The position numbers and the translations under genes are program-made. Below, one piece after another: positions 36,099 through 51,636 of a DNA stretch of 54,281 nt (its first letter is position 1; the number at the start of each line of letters is the position of its first letter). The notes beneath the pieces were generated by a model. That model did not search any database, was not told the origin of the DNA, and saw only the letters and a list, made by a program, of their open reading frames with translations. Where the stretch lies: contig JAEULH010000011.1 in NCBI GenBank assembly GCA_016793925.1, forward strand, positions 1-54,281. The letters are read 5' to 3'. The stretch is from Rhodospirillales bacterium. GTDB lineage: Bacteria; Pseudomonadota; Alphaproteobacteria; Rhodospirillales; Defluviicoccaceae.

Positions 36099-38570
36099 AT
36101 GGCTATCGATCCCATGTTCAGCGACCTGAGCGAATTCGCAGCTCACATCGGTCAGGCGGCGGCACCGGGCGAGAAACCGGATACCGTGGTCGACGACAAC
36201 CTCGCGCGGCTGTGGAGCCGCTACGACACTTACGTCTCGAATCACGGGAAGGCTGACGGCTTCAAGGCCGACGCCCCGGGCATGCCGATCTCGGGCTCGA
36301 CGGTGACCGTCGACGTCACGGCCGACGGCAGCGGCGCAAGCCTGCGGGGCGCACTCAAGGCGATCGGGCTCGATCATGCCACCGCCTTCGGAAAGATCGT
36401 CAGTGGCGAGCTTTCCATCGACAAGATCGACGAGCTGGCTAAGCTCCCTGGCGTCCATTCGGCCATGGCGGCCTATTCGACGACGAATGTCGGCGCGGCG
36501 ACATCGCAGGGCGACGCCGCAATGAGGGCCGACGACGCCCGCGCCGCGTTCGGCGTCGACGGCACCGGGATCAAGGTCGGCGTGCTGTCGGACAGTTTCG
36601 ACACCGGGCCGGGCAGCTACGCAGCGGACAAAGCCTCGGGCGACCTTCCGGCCGGGATAACGATCCTCGCCGATAGCGCCGGCGGAATCGACGAGGGTCG
36701 GGCCATGGCGCAACTGATCTACGACGTCGCGCCGAACAGCAGCCTTGCCTTCCATACGGCTCTTGGCGGGCAGGCGAGCTACGCGCAGGGCATCGTCGAT
36801 CTGAAAAACGCCGGCGCCGATGTCATCGTCGACGATTACATTTACTACGCTGAGCCCATGTTCCTCGACGGCGTCGTGGCTCAGGCTGTCAATCAGGTTG
36901 CCGCGGCTGGCGTCGCCTATTTTTCGTCCGCTGGCAATGACGACGTCAGGTCATACGAGGCGGCGTATCGGCCGATGGCGGCGCCGGCGGGGTTGACCCT
37001 CCCCTACACTTATCAATCGGTGCATGACTTCAACCCGGCCGCGGGCACCGACGCCACGCAGGGGTTCACCCTGGGCGCCGGCACGACCGCCCTGCTGTCA
37101 TTTCAGTGGGCTGACCCGTTCTTCTCGCATACAGGCGTCGGCGCGAGCACGGATCTTGACATTCTCGTTTACGATGCGGCTGGTAATCTCATTGCCGGGA
37201 GCGCGAAGCGAAATGTCGGCGCCGATCCCGTCGAAGTCGTGCAGGTTACGAATAGCACCGGGGCGACGCAGTCCTACAACCTCGTCGTCGCCAAGTACGC
37301 GGGCCCCGATCCATCGCACATCAAGTACGTAGACTTCAGGGCCGCCAACTTTACCGAATACAAGACCGACAGCGGCGCGTCCTTCGGACATGCGTCGGCA
37401 GATGGCGGCGAGGGTGTCGGCGCCGCTTATTACCAGAACACGCCCGAGTTCGGGACGACGCCACCGGTTCTCGAAAGCTTCTCGTCGGCCGGTGGGACGC
37501 CGATCCTCTACAGCACCAGCGGCGCTCGCCTGGCCTCGCCGGTGATCCGCGATCGCGTCGACATCACCGCGCCAGACGGAACCGACACGACCTTCTTCGG
37601 CAGCGACAGCGACGGCAACGGGCACCCGAACTTCTTCGGCACCTCGGCGGCGGCGCCGCATGCCGCGGCCGTCGCCGCGCTGATGCTGGACGCCAAGGGT
37701 ACGCTGACCCCGACGCAGATCTACGACGCGCTCGAGTCCAAAGCGATCGACATGGACAACCCCTATGCCGCGGGGTTCCAGACCGGCAAGGACGTCGCGT
37801 CCGGGTACGGCCTGATCGACGCCAACGCCTCGGTGGGCGCGGTCGCCGGCGGCGGCGGTGGGGGAACGCCGACGCCCGGCAACGACATCATCACCGGAAC
37901 GACCGGCCCCGACACCATCTACGCTTTGGCCGGCGACGATACGGTCTACGGCAAAGCCGGCAACGACTACCTCGACGGCGGCCCGGGCCTCGACAAGCTC
38001 TACGGCGACGATGGCAACGACAAGCTGTTCGGCTTTGACGGCAACGACCTGATGTACGGGGGCGCCGGCGCCGATGAGTTCGGCGGCCAGGCGGGCAACG
38101 ACACGATGTACGGCGAGGCCGGGGCCGACAAGCTCGGCGGCGGCACCGGCAACGACATCCTCAACGGCGGCACCGAGAACGACACGCTCTCCGGGCGCGA
38201 CGGCCTCGACCAGCTCACCGGCGGCGCCGGCAACGACATCTTCGACTACGACGCCGCAACCGACTCGAAACCGGGGGCGACGCTCCGCGACGTGATCAAC
38301 GACTTCGTCGGCGTCGGCGCGGCCGCGGGCGACCGCATCGACCTCTCGACGATCGACGCCAACACCACCAAGACCGGCAACCAGGCCTTCGTCTTCAAGG
38401 GTGCCGCCGCGTTCAGCGGGGCCGGGCAGGTGCACGTGCTGGCTTCCGGCGCGAACACGCTGGTCCAGGCCAACACCGACGCCAACAAGGCGACGGCGGA
38501 GATGGAGATCCTGGTCAAGGACGGGGCCGCGCTGCCCACGCAGTGGGTCGCCGGCGACTTCATCCTGTAA
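36099..38570 (+). CDS. S8-type serine protease with RTX calcium-binding repeats, probably type I secreted
   Basis: 823 residues, no signal peptide. An N-terminal prodomain-like part (about 1-150) precedes a subtilisin-fold catalytic domain: Asp165 in VGVLSDSFD, oxyanion Asn280 in SSAGNDD and Ser516 in GTSAAAPHAAA. The place of the catalytic His holds Glu199 (GGIDEGRAMAQLIYDVAP), a variant I recall from other bacterial S8-like proteins, reminiscent of the Glu-Asp-Ser triad of sedolisins. Residues from about 590 to 715 carry nine or so GGxGxDxux RTX repeats (GGAGADEFGGQAGNDTMYG), and the end matches the serralysin/M10 C-terminal domain, a type I secretion signal. No ABC/MFP exporter genes are adjacent. 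Proteolysis is likely but activity with Glu is unproven. Confidence 0.88.
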   Translation: MAIDPMFSDLSEFAAHIGQAAAPGEKPDTVVDDNLARLWSRYDTYVSNHGKADGFKADAPGMPISGSTVTVDVTADGSGASLRGALKAIGLDHATAFGKIVSGELSIDKIDELAKLPGVHSAMAAYSTTNVGAATSQGDAAMRADDARAAFGVDGTGIKVGVLSDSFDTGPGSYAADKASGDLPAGITILADSAGGIDEGRAMAQLIYDVAPNSSLAFHTALGGQASYAQGIVDLKNAGADVIVDDYIYYAEPMFLDGVVAQAVNQVAAAGVAYFSSAGNDDVRSYEAAYRPMAAPAGLTLPYTYQSVHDFNPAAGTDATQGFTLGAGTTALLSFQWADPFFSHTGVGASTDLDILVYDAAGNLIAGSAKRNVGADPVEVVQVTNSTGATQSYNLVVAKYAGPDPSHIKYVDFRAANFTEYKTDSGASFGHASADGGEGVGAAYYQNTPEFGTTPPVLESFSSAGGTPILYSTSGARLASPVIRDRVDITAPDGTDTTFFGSDSDGNGHPNFFGTSAAAPHAAAVAALMLDAKGTLTPTQIYDALESKAIDMDNPYAAGFQTGKDVASGYGLIDANASVGAVAGGGGGGTPTPGNDIITGTTGPDTIYALAGDDTVYGKAGNDYLDGGPGLDKLYGDDGNDKLFGFDGNDLMYGGAGADEFGGQAGNDTMYGEAGADKLGGGTGNDILNGGTENDTLSGRDGLDQLTGGAGNDIFDYDAATDSKPGATLRDVINDFVGVGAAAGDRIDLSTIDANTTKTGNQAFVFKGAAAFSGAGQVHVLASGANTLVQANTDANKATAEMEILVKDGAALPTQWVAGDFIL

Positions 38571-38583
38571 GCGCAAGACGACG

Positions 38584-38606
38584 GGAGGGGGCGCAGCGCC
38601 TCCTCC
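38584..38606. terminator. GC-rich hairpin between the protease and ligA genes
   Basis: GGAGGGGGCGC pairs with GCGCCTCCTCC (10 of 11) around a very short loop, 13 nt after the protease stop. No T-tract follows. It is a candidate terminator for the convergent protease and ligA genes. A second perfect 7-bp inverted repeat, CCGGCTG...CAGCCGG, lies at 38637-38657 over the ligA stop. Confidence 0.45.
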
Positions 38607-38649
38607 CCCTGCGCGCGCGCCCCGTCAGACGATGCGCCGGCTGGTCCGG

Positions 38650-42419
<3,770 letters not shown>

Positions 42420-42464
42420 CGGCGAGCCAAGCCGCAACCGGGACCGAACGAAGAGCGGGCAAGG

Positions 42465-43232
42465 TTATCCGCCCTTGCTCTCGACCAGGGCGTACGCGTC
42501 GGCGTACCAGTCGCTCCCCGGATAGTTGTAGCCCAATATCGCCGCGGCCTTGCGCGCCTCGTCGGTGAGGCCGAGCGCCGTGTAGGCTTCCGTCAGACGC
42601 AGCAGCGCTTCGGGAACGTGCGTCGTCGTCTGGTACTTCTGCAGCACCGTCCGGAAGCGATTGATCGCGGCGACATAGTAGCCGCGGCGGAGGTAATAGC
42701 GCCCGACGACCATCTCGCGGCCCGACAGGTGATCGTTGGCAAGGTCGATCTTGACCTTCGCGTCGCGGGCGTAGGCGCTTTCGGGATAGCGGTTGATGAG
42801 TTCCTGGAAGACGCGCTTGGCGTCCTCGGTCATTTTCTGGTCACGGGCCGCATCGGAAATCCGCTCGTAGTAGGACAGGCCCTTGAGGTAGTAGGCGTAG
42901 GCGACGTCCTTGTCGGCCGGGTGAAGGTCGATAAAACGATCGAGGGCGGCGATCGCGTCGTCGTACTCGTTGGCTTCGTAGTAGGCGTAGGCCGCCTGAA
43001 TCTGGGCATGGGTCGCCCATGGCGAGTACGGGTGCTGGCGCTCGACCTCGTCATAGAGTTTCGCGGCCTTCTTGTAGTCGCCGTCGCTCATCGCCGCCGT
43101 GGCTTGGCCGTAAAGCTCCTCGACAGGCCGCTCGACGTACGGCTCATCATCCTTCGAAGACGAGCAGGCGCCGACGAGGAGAACGCCCAGGAAAACAGCC
43201 GGCAACACCCGCCGGCCCAGGTTCGCGATCAT
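42465..43232 (-). CDS. bamD: Outer membrane assembly lipoprotein BamD
   Basis: 255 residues from ATG 43232. The lipoprotein signal LPAVFLGVLLVGACSSS puts the lipid Cys near residue 23. The rest is TPR-like: YGQATAAMSDGDYKKAAKLYDEVERQHPYSPWA and YPESAYARDAKVKIDLANDHLSGREM, typical BamD. It helps insert beta-barrel proteins. In most relatives lpxC stands between ftsZ and this gene; here only 221 bp of noncoding DNA does. Confidence 0.95.
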   Translation of the reverse strand: MIANLGRRVLPAVFLGVLLVGACSSSKDDEPYVERPVEELYGQATAAMSDGDYKKAAKLYDEVERQHPYSPWATHAQIQAAYAYYEANEYDDAIAALDRFIDLHPADKDVAYAYYLKGLSYYERISDAARDQKMTEDAKRVFQELINRYPESAYARDAKVKIDLANDHLSGREMVVGRYYLRRGYYVAAINRFRTVLQKYQTTTHVPEALLRLTEAYTALGLTDEARKAAAILGYNYPGSDWYADAYALVESKGG

Positions 43233-43254
43233 GCCCGTGCTCTTCCGCTCCGCA

Positions 43255-43287
43255 GATACACCATGATGTATCGCGACTGTATCATGG
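43255..43287 (-). promoter_or_regulatory. Nested palindromes upstream of bamD
   Basis: GATACA-CCATGA-TGTATC at 43255-43272 (perfect 6-bp arms) overlaps CCATGAT-N13-ATCATGG at 43261-43287 (perfect 7-bp arms). The block lies 23-55 nt upstream of the bamD ATG, in otherwise GC-rich DNA, so it may contain the bamD promoter and an operator. On the minus strand TGATACAGT resembles an extended -10. Confidence 0.4.
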
Positions 43288-43453
43288 CCGAGCGCCCGCG
43301 ATCCAAAGCAAACGCGATTGCAGCCACCGGCCGGGCCGCGGCCGGCGCCTTCCGCTGCCTCCGGCCCCCCTTTCGCGCGGTGCAACCGGGACGCTTACGC
43401 GCCCCGGTATTGCCCGCTTTTCGTCGTCGACGGCGTTAGTGGCCGGGGACCCA

Positions 43454-44938
43454 CTAGTTCGCCTGCCGGCGGAGGAACGCCGGAATGTCGAGCAGTTCGT
43501 CCTCCGCCTTCGACTGCGGCAACCGCTCCTCCGGGGTGACACTGCCGAAGCGCGGCGGTTTAAGTGTCGACCCGGCGGTCGCCGACGACGTGTCGGCAAG
43601 TTCGCCGTCAGCCCTGCCTTGACGGGGGGCGGTGCGACCGGCGCCGGTGACCCGGGCGAGCAGGCTCGTCATCCGCTCCATCGCCCCATGCCCGTCGTGC
43701 GCGCCGCCGAAGACATCGTCGCCGCGCCGATCCTCGTTGCGGGCGCGGAGGTCTGACACCCCCGTCTCGCTCTGCCGGGATCGCCCGTCGGCATGACCGT
43801 GACCGTCGGCGAAGTCGTACGGCGCGCCGTCGGTGCCGGTCCCAAGGAGCGCGGCGCTCGCAGCCTCCTCCTCGTCGATGTCATCCTCGATGCCGCCAAA
43901 GGACGCCGGCGCTTCATCATCGTTCTGAACCAGGCTGAGCTTCGTCGGCGCCAGCCGCGCAGCCGCGCTGTCCATCCCCGTGGCGACGACGGACACGCGG
44001 ATCTTGCCCTGCAGGCTTTCGTCGAAGGTCGAGCCGAAGATGATGAAGGCGTCCGGGTCGACTTCCGAGCGCACCCTGTTGGCTGCCTCGTCGACCTCGA
44101 ACAGGGTCATGTCTGGGCCGCCGGTGATGTTGATAAGCACACCGCGCGCGCCCTTCATCGAGACGTCGTCGAGCAGCGGGTTGGAAATCGCCGCCTCCGC
44201 GGCGTCCAGCGCCCGACGCTCGCCTTCGGCTTCGCCGGTGCCCATCATCGCCTTGCCCATCTCGCTCATCACCGCGCGGATGTCGGCGAAGTCGAGGTTG
44301 ATCAGGCCGGGCATGACCATCAGGTCGGTGACCCCGCGCACGCCGGAGTGGAGAACGTCGTCGGCCATCTTGAAGGCGTCGGCGAACGTGGTCCGCTCAT
44401 TGGCCACCCGGAAGAGGTTCTGGTTGGGGATGATAATCAGGGTGTCGACGAACTGTTCGAGCTCTTCGATCCCCTGCTCGGCGAGCCGCATGCGGTGCGC
44501 GCCTTCGAAGTGGAACGGCTTGGTCACGACGCCGACCGTAAGGATCCCGGCCTCGCGCGCCGCCCGGGCGATGACCGGGGCCGCGCCGGTGCCGGTGCCG
44601 CCGCCCATGCCGGCGGCGATGAAGACCATGTTCGAGCCGCGCAGCTCGTCGATGATCTCTTCCAGGGCCTCCTCGGCGGCGATCCGACCGATATCCGGCC
44701 GCGAACCGGCGCCCAGACCCTGGGTGACGGTCACGCCGAGCTGGATCCGCCGGTCGGAAGTGGACTGTGCAATGGCCTGGGCGTCGGTGTTGGCGACGAC
44801 GAATTCGACGCCTTCCAGATGCGAACGGATCATGTTGTTGACGGCATTGCCGCCGGCGCCGCCGACACCGATGACGGTTATCCGCGGCTTGAGCTCCGGC
44901 GTCGGGTTGGCAATGGGCATGCTAAGGTTGATGGTCAT
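43454..44938 (-). CDS. ftsZ: Cell division GTPase FtsZ
   Basis: 494 residues. The tubulin signature [10 protein letters not shown] is near residue 108, with [17 protein letters not shown] at the N terminus and the T7 loop [11 protein letters not shown]. After about residue 330 comes a long Asp/Glu/Gly/Arg linker of roughly 150 residues, and the tail [13 protein letters not shown] binds FtsA and other partners. ATG 44938 is preceded by GGAGG at 6 nt. It is 35 nt downstream of ftsA. Confidence 0.98.
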   Translation of the reverse strand: MTINLSMPIANPTPELKPRITVIGVGGAGGNAVNNMIRSHLEGVEFVVANTDAQAIAQSTSDRRIQLGVTVTQGLGAGSRPDIGRIAAEEALEEIIDELRGSNMVFIAAGMGGGTGTGAAPVIARAAREAGILTVGVVTKPFHFEGAHRMRLAEQGIEELEQFVDTLIIIPNQNLFRVANERTTFADAFKMADDVLHSGVRGVTDLMVMPGLINLDFADIRAVMSEMGKAMMGTGEAEGERRALDAAEAAISNPLLDDVSMKGARGVLINITGGPDMTLFEVDEAANRVRSEVDPDAFIIFGSTFDESLQGKIRVSVVATGMDSAAARLAPTKLSLVQNDDEAPASFGGIEDDIDEEEAASAALLGTGTDGAPYDFADGHGHADGRSRQSETGVSDLRARNEDRRGDDVFGGAHDGHGAMERMTSLLARVTGAGRTAPRQGRADGELADTSSATAGSTLKPPRFGSVTPEERLPQSKAEDELLDIPAFLRRQAN

Positions 44939-44973
44939 GGCTGCCTCCGTATCTTCCATAGTTTGCTTGGAGC

Positions 44974-46287
44974 TTAGAAATTCTCCCGGAGCCATTGCCC
45001 CAGACGGCTCAGGCGGCTGGCCGGCGGGTCGACCGGCCGATAGGTGGTGGAGTCGCCCTGGTGAGGGTGATTGACGGCGTAGCGCAAAAGTCCCGCGCAA
45101 GTTGAGAAGCCGGGTCCATACGCTGCTTCCGGCAGCCCTTTCATCGGCCGCGGACGGCCGATGCGGACCTGTTTGTCAAGAATCATGCTGGCAAGTTCCG
45201 GGGCGCCGGGGATCTGACTGGCCCCTCCGGTGAGGACGACGCGCCGACCGGACATCTTGTCGAGGCCGGCGTCTTCCAGCCGCGCGCGAAGCATCTCGAA
45301 GACTTCCTCGAGCCGCGAGCGAATCACGCTGACCAGGAGCGACCGCGGCACCTGGCTCAGTTCGCCGGCGCCCTCCTCGCCCATCGGCGGGATCTCGATG
45401 ACCTGACGATCATCGGACAGGGACGGCAGGCAACTCCCGAACAGGGTTTTCATCCGCTCGGCCTGGGCGAGAGGCGTCGACAGGACCCGGGCGATGTCCT
45501 TGGTCACATGGATGCCGCCGATGGCGATGCTGTCGGTATGGATCAGCTCGCCGTCGAAGAACACGGCGAGCGAGGTGGTTCCGCCGCCCATGTCGATCAG
45601 CGTCGTGCCGAGCGTGGTCTCGTCGTCGACGAGGCAGCCGAGCGCGGCGGCGTAGGACGAAACGACCTTGTCGGCGATCTCCAGGTGACAGCGGTCGATG
45701 CAGGCGGAGAGGTTGCGCAGCGCCCCGCGGGCTGCGGTGATCAGGTGCAGGCTGACGCCCAGACGCTGGCCGAACATGCCGCGCGGGTCGCGCACGCCGC
45801 GACAACCGTCGATGCTGTAGCCGACCGGGATCGCGTGCACGACCTCCCGGCCCTGGGCGTCGGGCTGGCCGATCTTCGCCTGTTCGAGGATGCGGCGCAA
45901 ATCGGCGTCGTCGATCTCATGACCGCCGACGGCGACCTCGTAGGCGACCAGCCGCGAAAGCGGGCTGCCGGCGGAAACGTTGACGATCACCTGGCGGATG
46001 TTCTCGCGGGCCATGCGCTCCGCCGCCTCGACGGTCGCCCGCACGGCCGCCTCGGCGGCGTCGAGGTCGACGAAGGTGCCGGAGCGCAGGCCGCGTGAAG
46101 CCTGGTGACCGACGCCGACCACGACGATGCCCTCGCCGACCACCCGGGCGATGAGGCAGCTCACCTTGGTCGTGCCGATGTCGAGAGCGGCGATGAAGCC
46201 GTTCTTCGCCCAGCCCGGCGGCGCCGACCGCTTGCTCCGCAGCGCGGCGGCTTCGATGCGTTGCGCAGTATTGTCGCGGTCAGGCAT
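44974..46287 (-). CDS. ftsA: Cell division actin homologue FtsA
   Basis: 437 residues from ATG 46287. Actin-fold motifs are [31 protein letters not shown] and [16 protein letters not shown]. The C-terminal amphipathic helix [14 protein letters not shown] is the membrane anchor for FtsZ filaments. The start overlaps the ftsQ stop by 8 bp. Confidence 0.97.
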   Translation of the reverse strand: MPDRDNTAQRIEAAALRSKRSAPPGWAKNGFIAALDIGTTKVSCLIARVVGEGIVVVGVGHQASRGLRSGTFVDLDAAEAAVRATVEAAERMARENIRQVIVNVSAGSPLSRLVAYEVAVGGHEIDDADLRRILEQAKIGQPDAQGREVVHAIPVGYSIDGCRGVRDPRGMFGQRLGVSLHLITAARGALRNLSACIDRCHLEIADKVVSSYAAALGCLVDDETTLGTTLIDMGGGTTSLAVFFDGELIHTDSIAIGGIHVTKDIARVLSTPLAQAERMKTLFGSCLPSLSDDRQVIEIPPMGEEGAGELSQVPRSLLVSVIRSRLEEVFEMLRARLEDAGLDKMSGRRVVLTGGASQIPGAPELASMILDKQVRIGRPRPMKGLPEAAYGPGFSTCAGLLRYAVNHPHQGDSTTYRPVDPPASRLSRLGQWLRENF

Positions 46288-47131
46288 TCTTTCTGCGATC
46301 TTCCCTGTTGGAGTCGGCATTGGGTACCGGACGCACGACGACCCGGTCGGGCAGACGCAGGTCGATGCTGCGCAGGCCGAGACCGACAAGGCCGTAGCGG
46401 CGGTCGTAGGCGGCAAGCCTGCGCCAGCCGCCGGCGAGGTCGGCCTCCGGCATCCGGACGTCGAGGCCGTCGTTGAAGCGAAGGTTCCAGCGCCGGCCGG
46501 AGATGCGGACGGCGGCCTTGACCTGCGCCATGAGCGCCGTTTCGCTGGAAAGGACGGCGAGCAGGTCGGATGCCTCGGCGGCAGCGGCCTCGTCGCCGAC
46601 GATGACGAGCAATTTGGAGAAAGGCCCGAGCCCCTCGCGCTGGATGACGTGTCCCGTCCCGTCGATGAGGGCAAACCGGCCGTCTTGCTGCCACAGCGCC
46701 ACCGGGCGGCGCTCGGTCAGATGGATGACGACGGTGTCGGGCAGAACCCGCTCGACCGAAGCGTCGCTGACCCACGGCAGAGCGAGCAGGCGCTCGCGCG
46801 CGGCGGCGAGGTCGACGAACAGGATCGGCGCGCCCCGTTCGACGCCCAGGGCCTTGCGCAGGGCCGCGACCGGCGTGTGCGTGCGGCCCTCGACGTAGAC
46901 CTCGTTGACGCGCAGACCGAGGTCCAGCGAGCGGTCCATCAGGGCGACGCGGGTGTCCTCGGCAAGACGCTGCGGGATGCCGGCCCGCCACGCCCACCAG
47001 CCGTAGCCGGCAGCGCCGGCAACCACCGCAGCCGCGCAGGCGAGCAGGACCGAGCGCCGCCGCCAGAGGGGAACCACCCTCTTGCGCGGCTGGGTGCGCC
47101 GTCGCGTCGTCGGCTGCTTCCTTGCCCTCAT
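46280..47131 (-). CDS. ftsQ: Cell division protein FtsQ
   Basis: 283 residues from ATG 47131. A very basic cytoplasmic head ([15 protein letters not shown]) is followed by one membrane helix ([20 protein letters not shown]), a POTRA domain ([26 protein letters not shown]) and the FtsQ/DivIB domain. The start overlaps the ddlB stop as ATGA. It connects early and late divisome proteins. Confidence 0.95.
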   Translation of the reverse strand: MRARKQPTTRRRTQPRKRVVPLWRRRSVLLACAAAVVAGAAGYGWWAWRAGIPQRLAEDTRVALMDRSLDLGLRVNEVYVEGRTHTPVAALRKALGVERGAPILFVDLAAARERLLALPWVSDASVERVLPDTVVIHLTERRPVALWQQDGRFALIDGTGHVIQREGLGPFSKLLVIVGDEAAAAEASDLLAVLSSETALMAQVKAAVRISGRRWNLRFNDGLDVRMPEADLAGGWRRLAAYDRRYGLVGLGLRSIDLRLPDRVVVRPVPNADSNREDRRKNA

Positions 47132-48045
47132 GAGTCGCACGTCGCGTTCTCCACCATCCAGACGACCAGATCTTCGAAGGTTATCCCGCAGGCCGCGGCC
47201 TGTTCCGGCACGAGCGAGGTCGGCGTCATCCCAGGCTGGGTGTTGACCTCGAGCGCGTACAGCCGCCGGCCGTCGTAGCGAAAATCGGCGCGCGAGACGC
47301 CGCGACAACCGAGCGTCCGATGCGCGAGCAGCGCCAGTCGCAGCGTCTCGGCATAGACCGCCGGGTCGAGGTCGGCGGGAACGACGTGGCGCGAACCGCC
47401 GGCCGCATACTTGGCGTCGTAGTCATAGAAGCCGCGCTGGGTCGTGATCTCGGTGACCGCCAACGCGCGATCGCCCATCACCGCGACGGTGAGCTCGCGT
47501 CCGGGAACGAACCTCTCGACCATCACCTGCTCGCCGTACGGCCAATCCCTTTCGGAGATCAGGCCGTGGTTGTCACCCTCGCGCACGATCAGGACGCCGA
47601 CGCTCGAGCCCTCGTTGAGGGGCTTGATCACGTAAGGCCGGGCCATGACTTCGCCTTCGAGAACAGCGGCGCGTGCGGCGATCACGTGCTCGGCCACGGG
47701 GATGCCGGCGTCCGCGAACAGCCGCTTGGCCGTCGGCTTGTCCATGGCCAGCGCCGACGCAAGCAGGCCGGAGTGGGTGTAGGGCACGGCGAGGATGTCG
47801 AGCAGGCCCTGGATGCAGCCATCCTCGCCATAGCGGCCGTGCAGGGCGTTGAAAACGGCGTCGGGAGGCGGCGTCAGGGCGGCGAGCAGGCCGGCCGCGT
47901 CCCGCGTCACGTCGATGGCCGCAGCGTCGTAGCCTGCAGCCCTCAGCGCCGCGGTCACGGCGGCGCCGCTGACCAGCGAGACCTCGCGCTCGACCGACCA
48001 GCCGCCCATCAACACGGCGACCCGCCTGTTCGCCGACGCGCTCAT
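47128..48045 (-). CDS. ddlB: D-alanine--D-alanine ligase
   Basis: 305 residues, ATP-grasp. [19 protein letters not shown] is the N-terminal signature; [26 protein letters not shown] and [19 protein letters not shown] complete the active site. It makes the D-Ala-D-Ala peptidoglycan precursor. The WSVERE loop has W where many enzymes have K/N. The start overlaps the murB stop. Confidence 0.96.
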   Translation of the reverse strand: MSASANRRVAVLMGGWSVEREVSLVSGAAVTAALRAAGYDAAAIDVTRDAAGLLAALTPPPDAVFNALHGRYGEDGCIQGLLDILAVPYTHSGLLASALAMDKPTAKRLFADAGIPVAEHVIAARAAVLEGEVMARPYVIKPLNEGSSVGVLIVREGDNHGLISERDWPYGEQVMVERFVPGRELTVAVMGDRALAVTEITTQRGFYDYDAKYAAGGSRHVVPADLDPAVYAETLRLALLAHRTLGCRGVSRADFRYDGRRLYALEVNTQPGMTPTSLVPEQAAACGITFEDLVVWMVENATCDS

Positions 48046-48991
48046 CGACGCACCTCCGCCGCGTCCCTCAGGCCGCTCTCGGCAACGCCGATCCGGTCGA
48101 TCTCCCACTCGAGGCGGACGCCGGTCGCGGCGAACACCCGCCGGCGCACCTCCTCTCCCAGAGCCTCGATGTCGGCCGCGCTCGCGGTCCCGGTGTTGAT
48201 CAGGAAATTGCAATGCTGCTCGGAAACTTTCGCCCCGCCGACGACGAGGCCGCGACAGCCGGCCCGGTCGATCAGTTCCCAGGCCTTGGCACCCGACGGA
48301 TTGGCGAAGGTGCTGCCGCCGGTTCGGGTGCGGATCGGCTGAGTCTCGGTGCGCCGGCGGCGGATCTCGTCCATGCGCGCGGCGATCGCCTCCCTCGCCT
48401 CGGCCCGCCCGCGCAGGCTGGCGGAGACGAAGACCCGGTCGCGCGGCAGGGCGCAACCGCGGTAACGCAGGCCGAGCGCCGCGCCGTCCAGATCGGCGAT
48501 GGCGCCGTCCGGGCTCAGCACCCGGGCACTGACCAGGACGTCGCTCATCTCGCCGCCGTAGGCGCCGGCGTTCATCCTGAGCGCGCCGCCGATGGTCCCC
48601 GGCACGCCGCTGAGGAACTCGAGCCCGCCGATGCCGGCGTGCATCGCCGTGTGCGCCACCGTGGCGTCGAGCGCGCCGGCGCCGGCCTCGACGGTCTCGC
48701 CGACGATGTCGATCTTGGCGAAGGCGCGACCGAGGCGGATGACGACGCCGGGAACGCCGCCGTCGCGCACGAGCAGGTTGGAGCCGACCCCCAACACCGT
48801 CACCGGGACATCGGCCGGTCGGCCGGCGAAGAAGGCGGCGAGATCGTCCGCGTCGGCCGGACGGAAAAGCACTTCGGCCGGGCCGCCGACGCGAAACCAG
48901 GTGATCGGCGCCAGTGGGACGTTCGCGCCATAGCGGCCGCGCACCACCGGCAGCCGGTCGATCAGGTCGCGGTCGGCACGACGAGCGGCCA

Positions 48992-48995
<4 letters not shown>
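48042..48995 (-). CDS. murB: UDP-N-acetylenolpyruvoylglucosamine reductase MurB
   Basis: 317 residues from ATG 48995. FAD motifs: [27 protein letters not shown] and [19 protein letters not shown]. The catalytic Ser is in [10 protein letters not shown], and the protein belongs to the type II MurB form common in alphaproteobacteria. The start overlaps the murC stop as ATGA. Confidence 0.96.
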
Positions 48996-50451
<1,456 letters not shown>

Positions 50452-50455
<4 letters not shown>

Positions 50456-51636
50456 CGCTGGCCCTTCCCCTCGGCGGAACCGAGATCCGGACCGTCGGTG
50501 CCGGGCGTCATCGCCGCACGGCCGGGCAGGCCGCCGGCCATTTCCGCCACCAGATCGGCGAGACGGCGAGCCGCGTCCGGCGCTCCGGCGGCGCGCGCCG
50601 CATCCGCGGCGGCGGCGAGGCGCCCGGGGTCGGCGAAAAGGCCGGAGAGTTGCGCCGCCAGCGCATCGGCGTCGAAGGCATCCTGCGCCACCACCCAGGC
50701 GGCGCCGCCGGCCGCCGCGGCTCTGGCGTTGGCGCTCTGATGATCGTCGATGGCAAACGGGTACGGGACCAGGATCGCCGGGCGGCCCACGGCCGTCAGT
50801 TCGGCCACCGTCGATGCGCCGGCGCGGGCGATGACCAGGTGGGCGGCGGCGAGGCGGTCGGGCACGTCGTCGAAGAATGGCGCCAGGTCGACCGTCACCT
50901 CGAGCCGGCGGTAGACCGCTTCCGCCGCAGCCAGCCCCTCCGGACGGCATTGCTGCGAAATCACAAGACGCCGGCGCAGGCCGGGATCGAGCCTTTCGAT
51001 CGCCGCAGGAACCACCTCGCCGAGGACCCGGGCGCCCTGGCTGCCGCCGAGGACGAGCAGGTGGACCGGGGCATCCGCCGCGGGCGGCGCGTAGGCGCGA
51101 TGCAGGGCCTGCGCGAACGCGGGGCGCACCGGCATGCCGGTCCGGACAACCTTGCCCCTGGCCTTGGCCGGAACGGCGGCGACCTCGGCGAAGCTGGTGG
51201 CGATGCGCCCGACGCGGTTGGCCAACACCCGGTTGGCGCGGCCGAGCACCGCGTTCTGTTCGTGGATGACCGTGTTTATCCCGCCGACGCCGGCGGCCAG
51301 CACCGTCGGCACCGAGGCGTAACCGCCGAAGCCGACGACCGCCCTCGGCGCCAACCGCTTGAGCAGGCGCCAGGCCTGGGCGAAGCCGAAGGCGAGATCG
51401 GCGAGACTACGCACGCGAGCGCCCGCGCCCATTCCGGCGATGCCGCCGGCGCGAATGGTCCGGCTGTCGAGACCGCCGAGGGTGCCGCCATAGGCGTCGC
51501 CGCGGCGGTCGGTGAACAGCATCAGCGCCGCGCCGCGAGCGATCATTTCGCAGGCCAGCGCCTCGGCCGGAAAGACGTGCCCGCCGGTTCCGCCGGCGGC
51601 GAGGACGACCAGGGGCGCGGGCGTTGTCGCCATCAT
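50452..51636 (-). CDS. murG: UDP-GlcNAc:lipid I transferase MurG
   Basis: 394 residues. [17 protein letters not shown] is the donor/lipid motif, with [28 protein letters not shown] and [15 protein letters not shown] all present, and the UDP-binding [22 protein letters not shown]. It makes lipid II at the inner membrane. The Pro/Gly-rich C-terminal tail of about 30 residues is unusual but unstructured. Confidence 0.97.
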
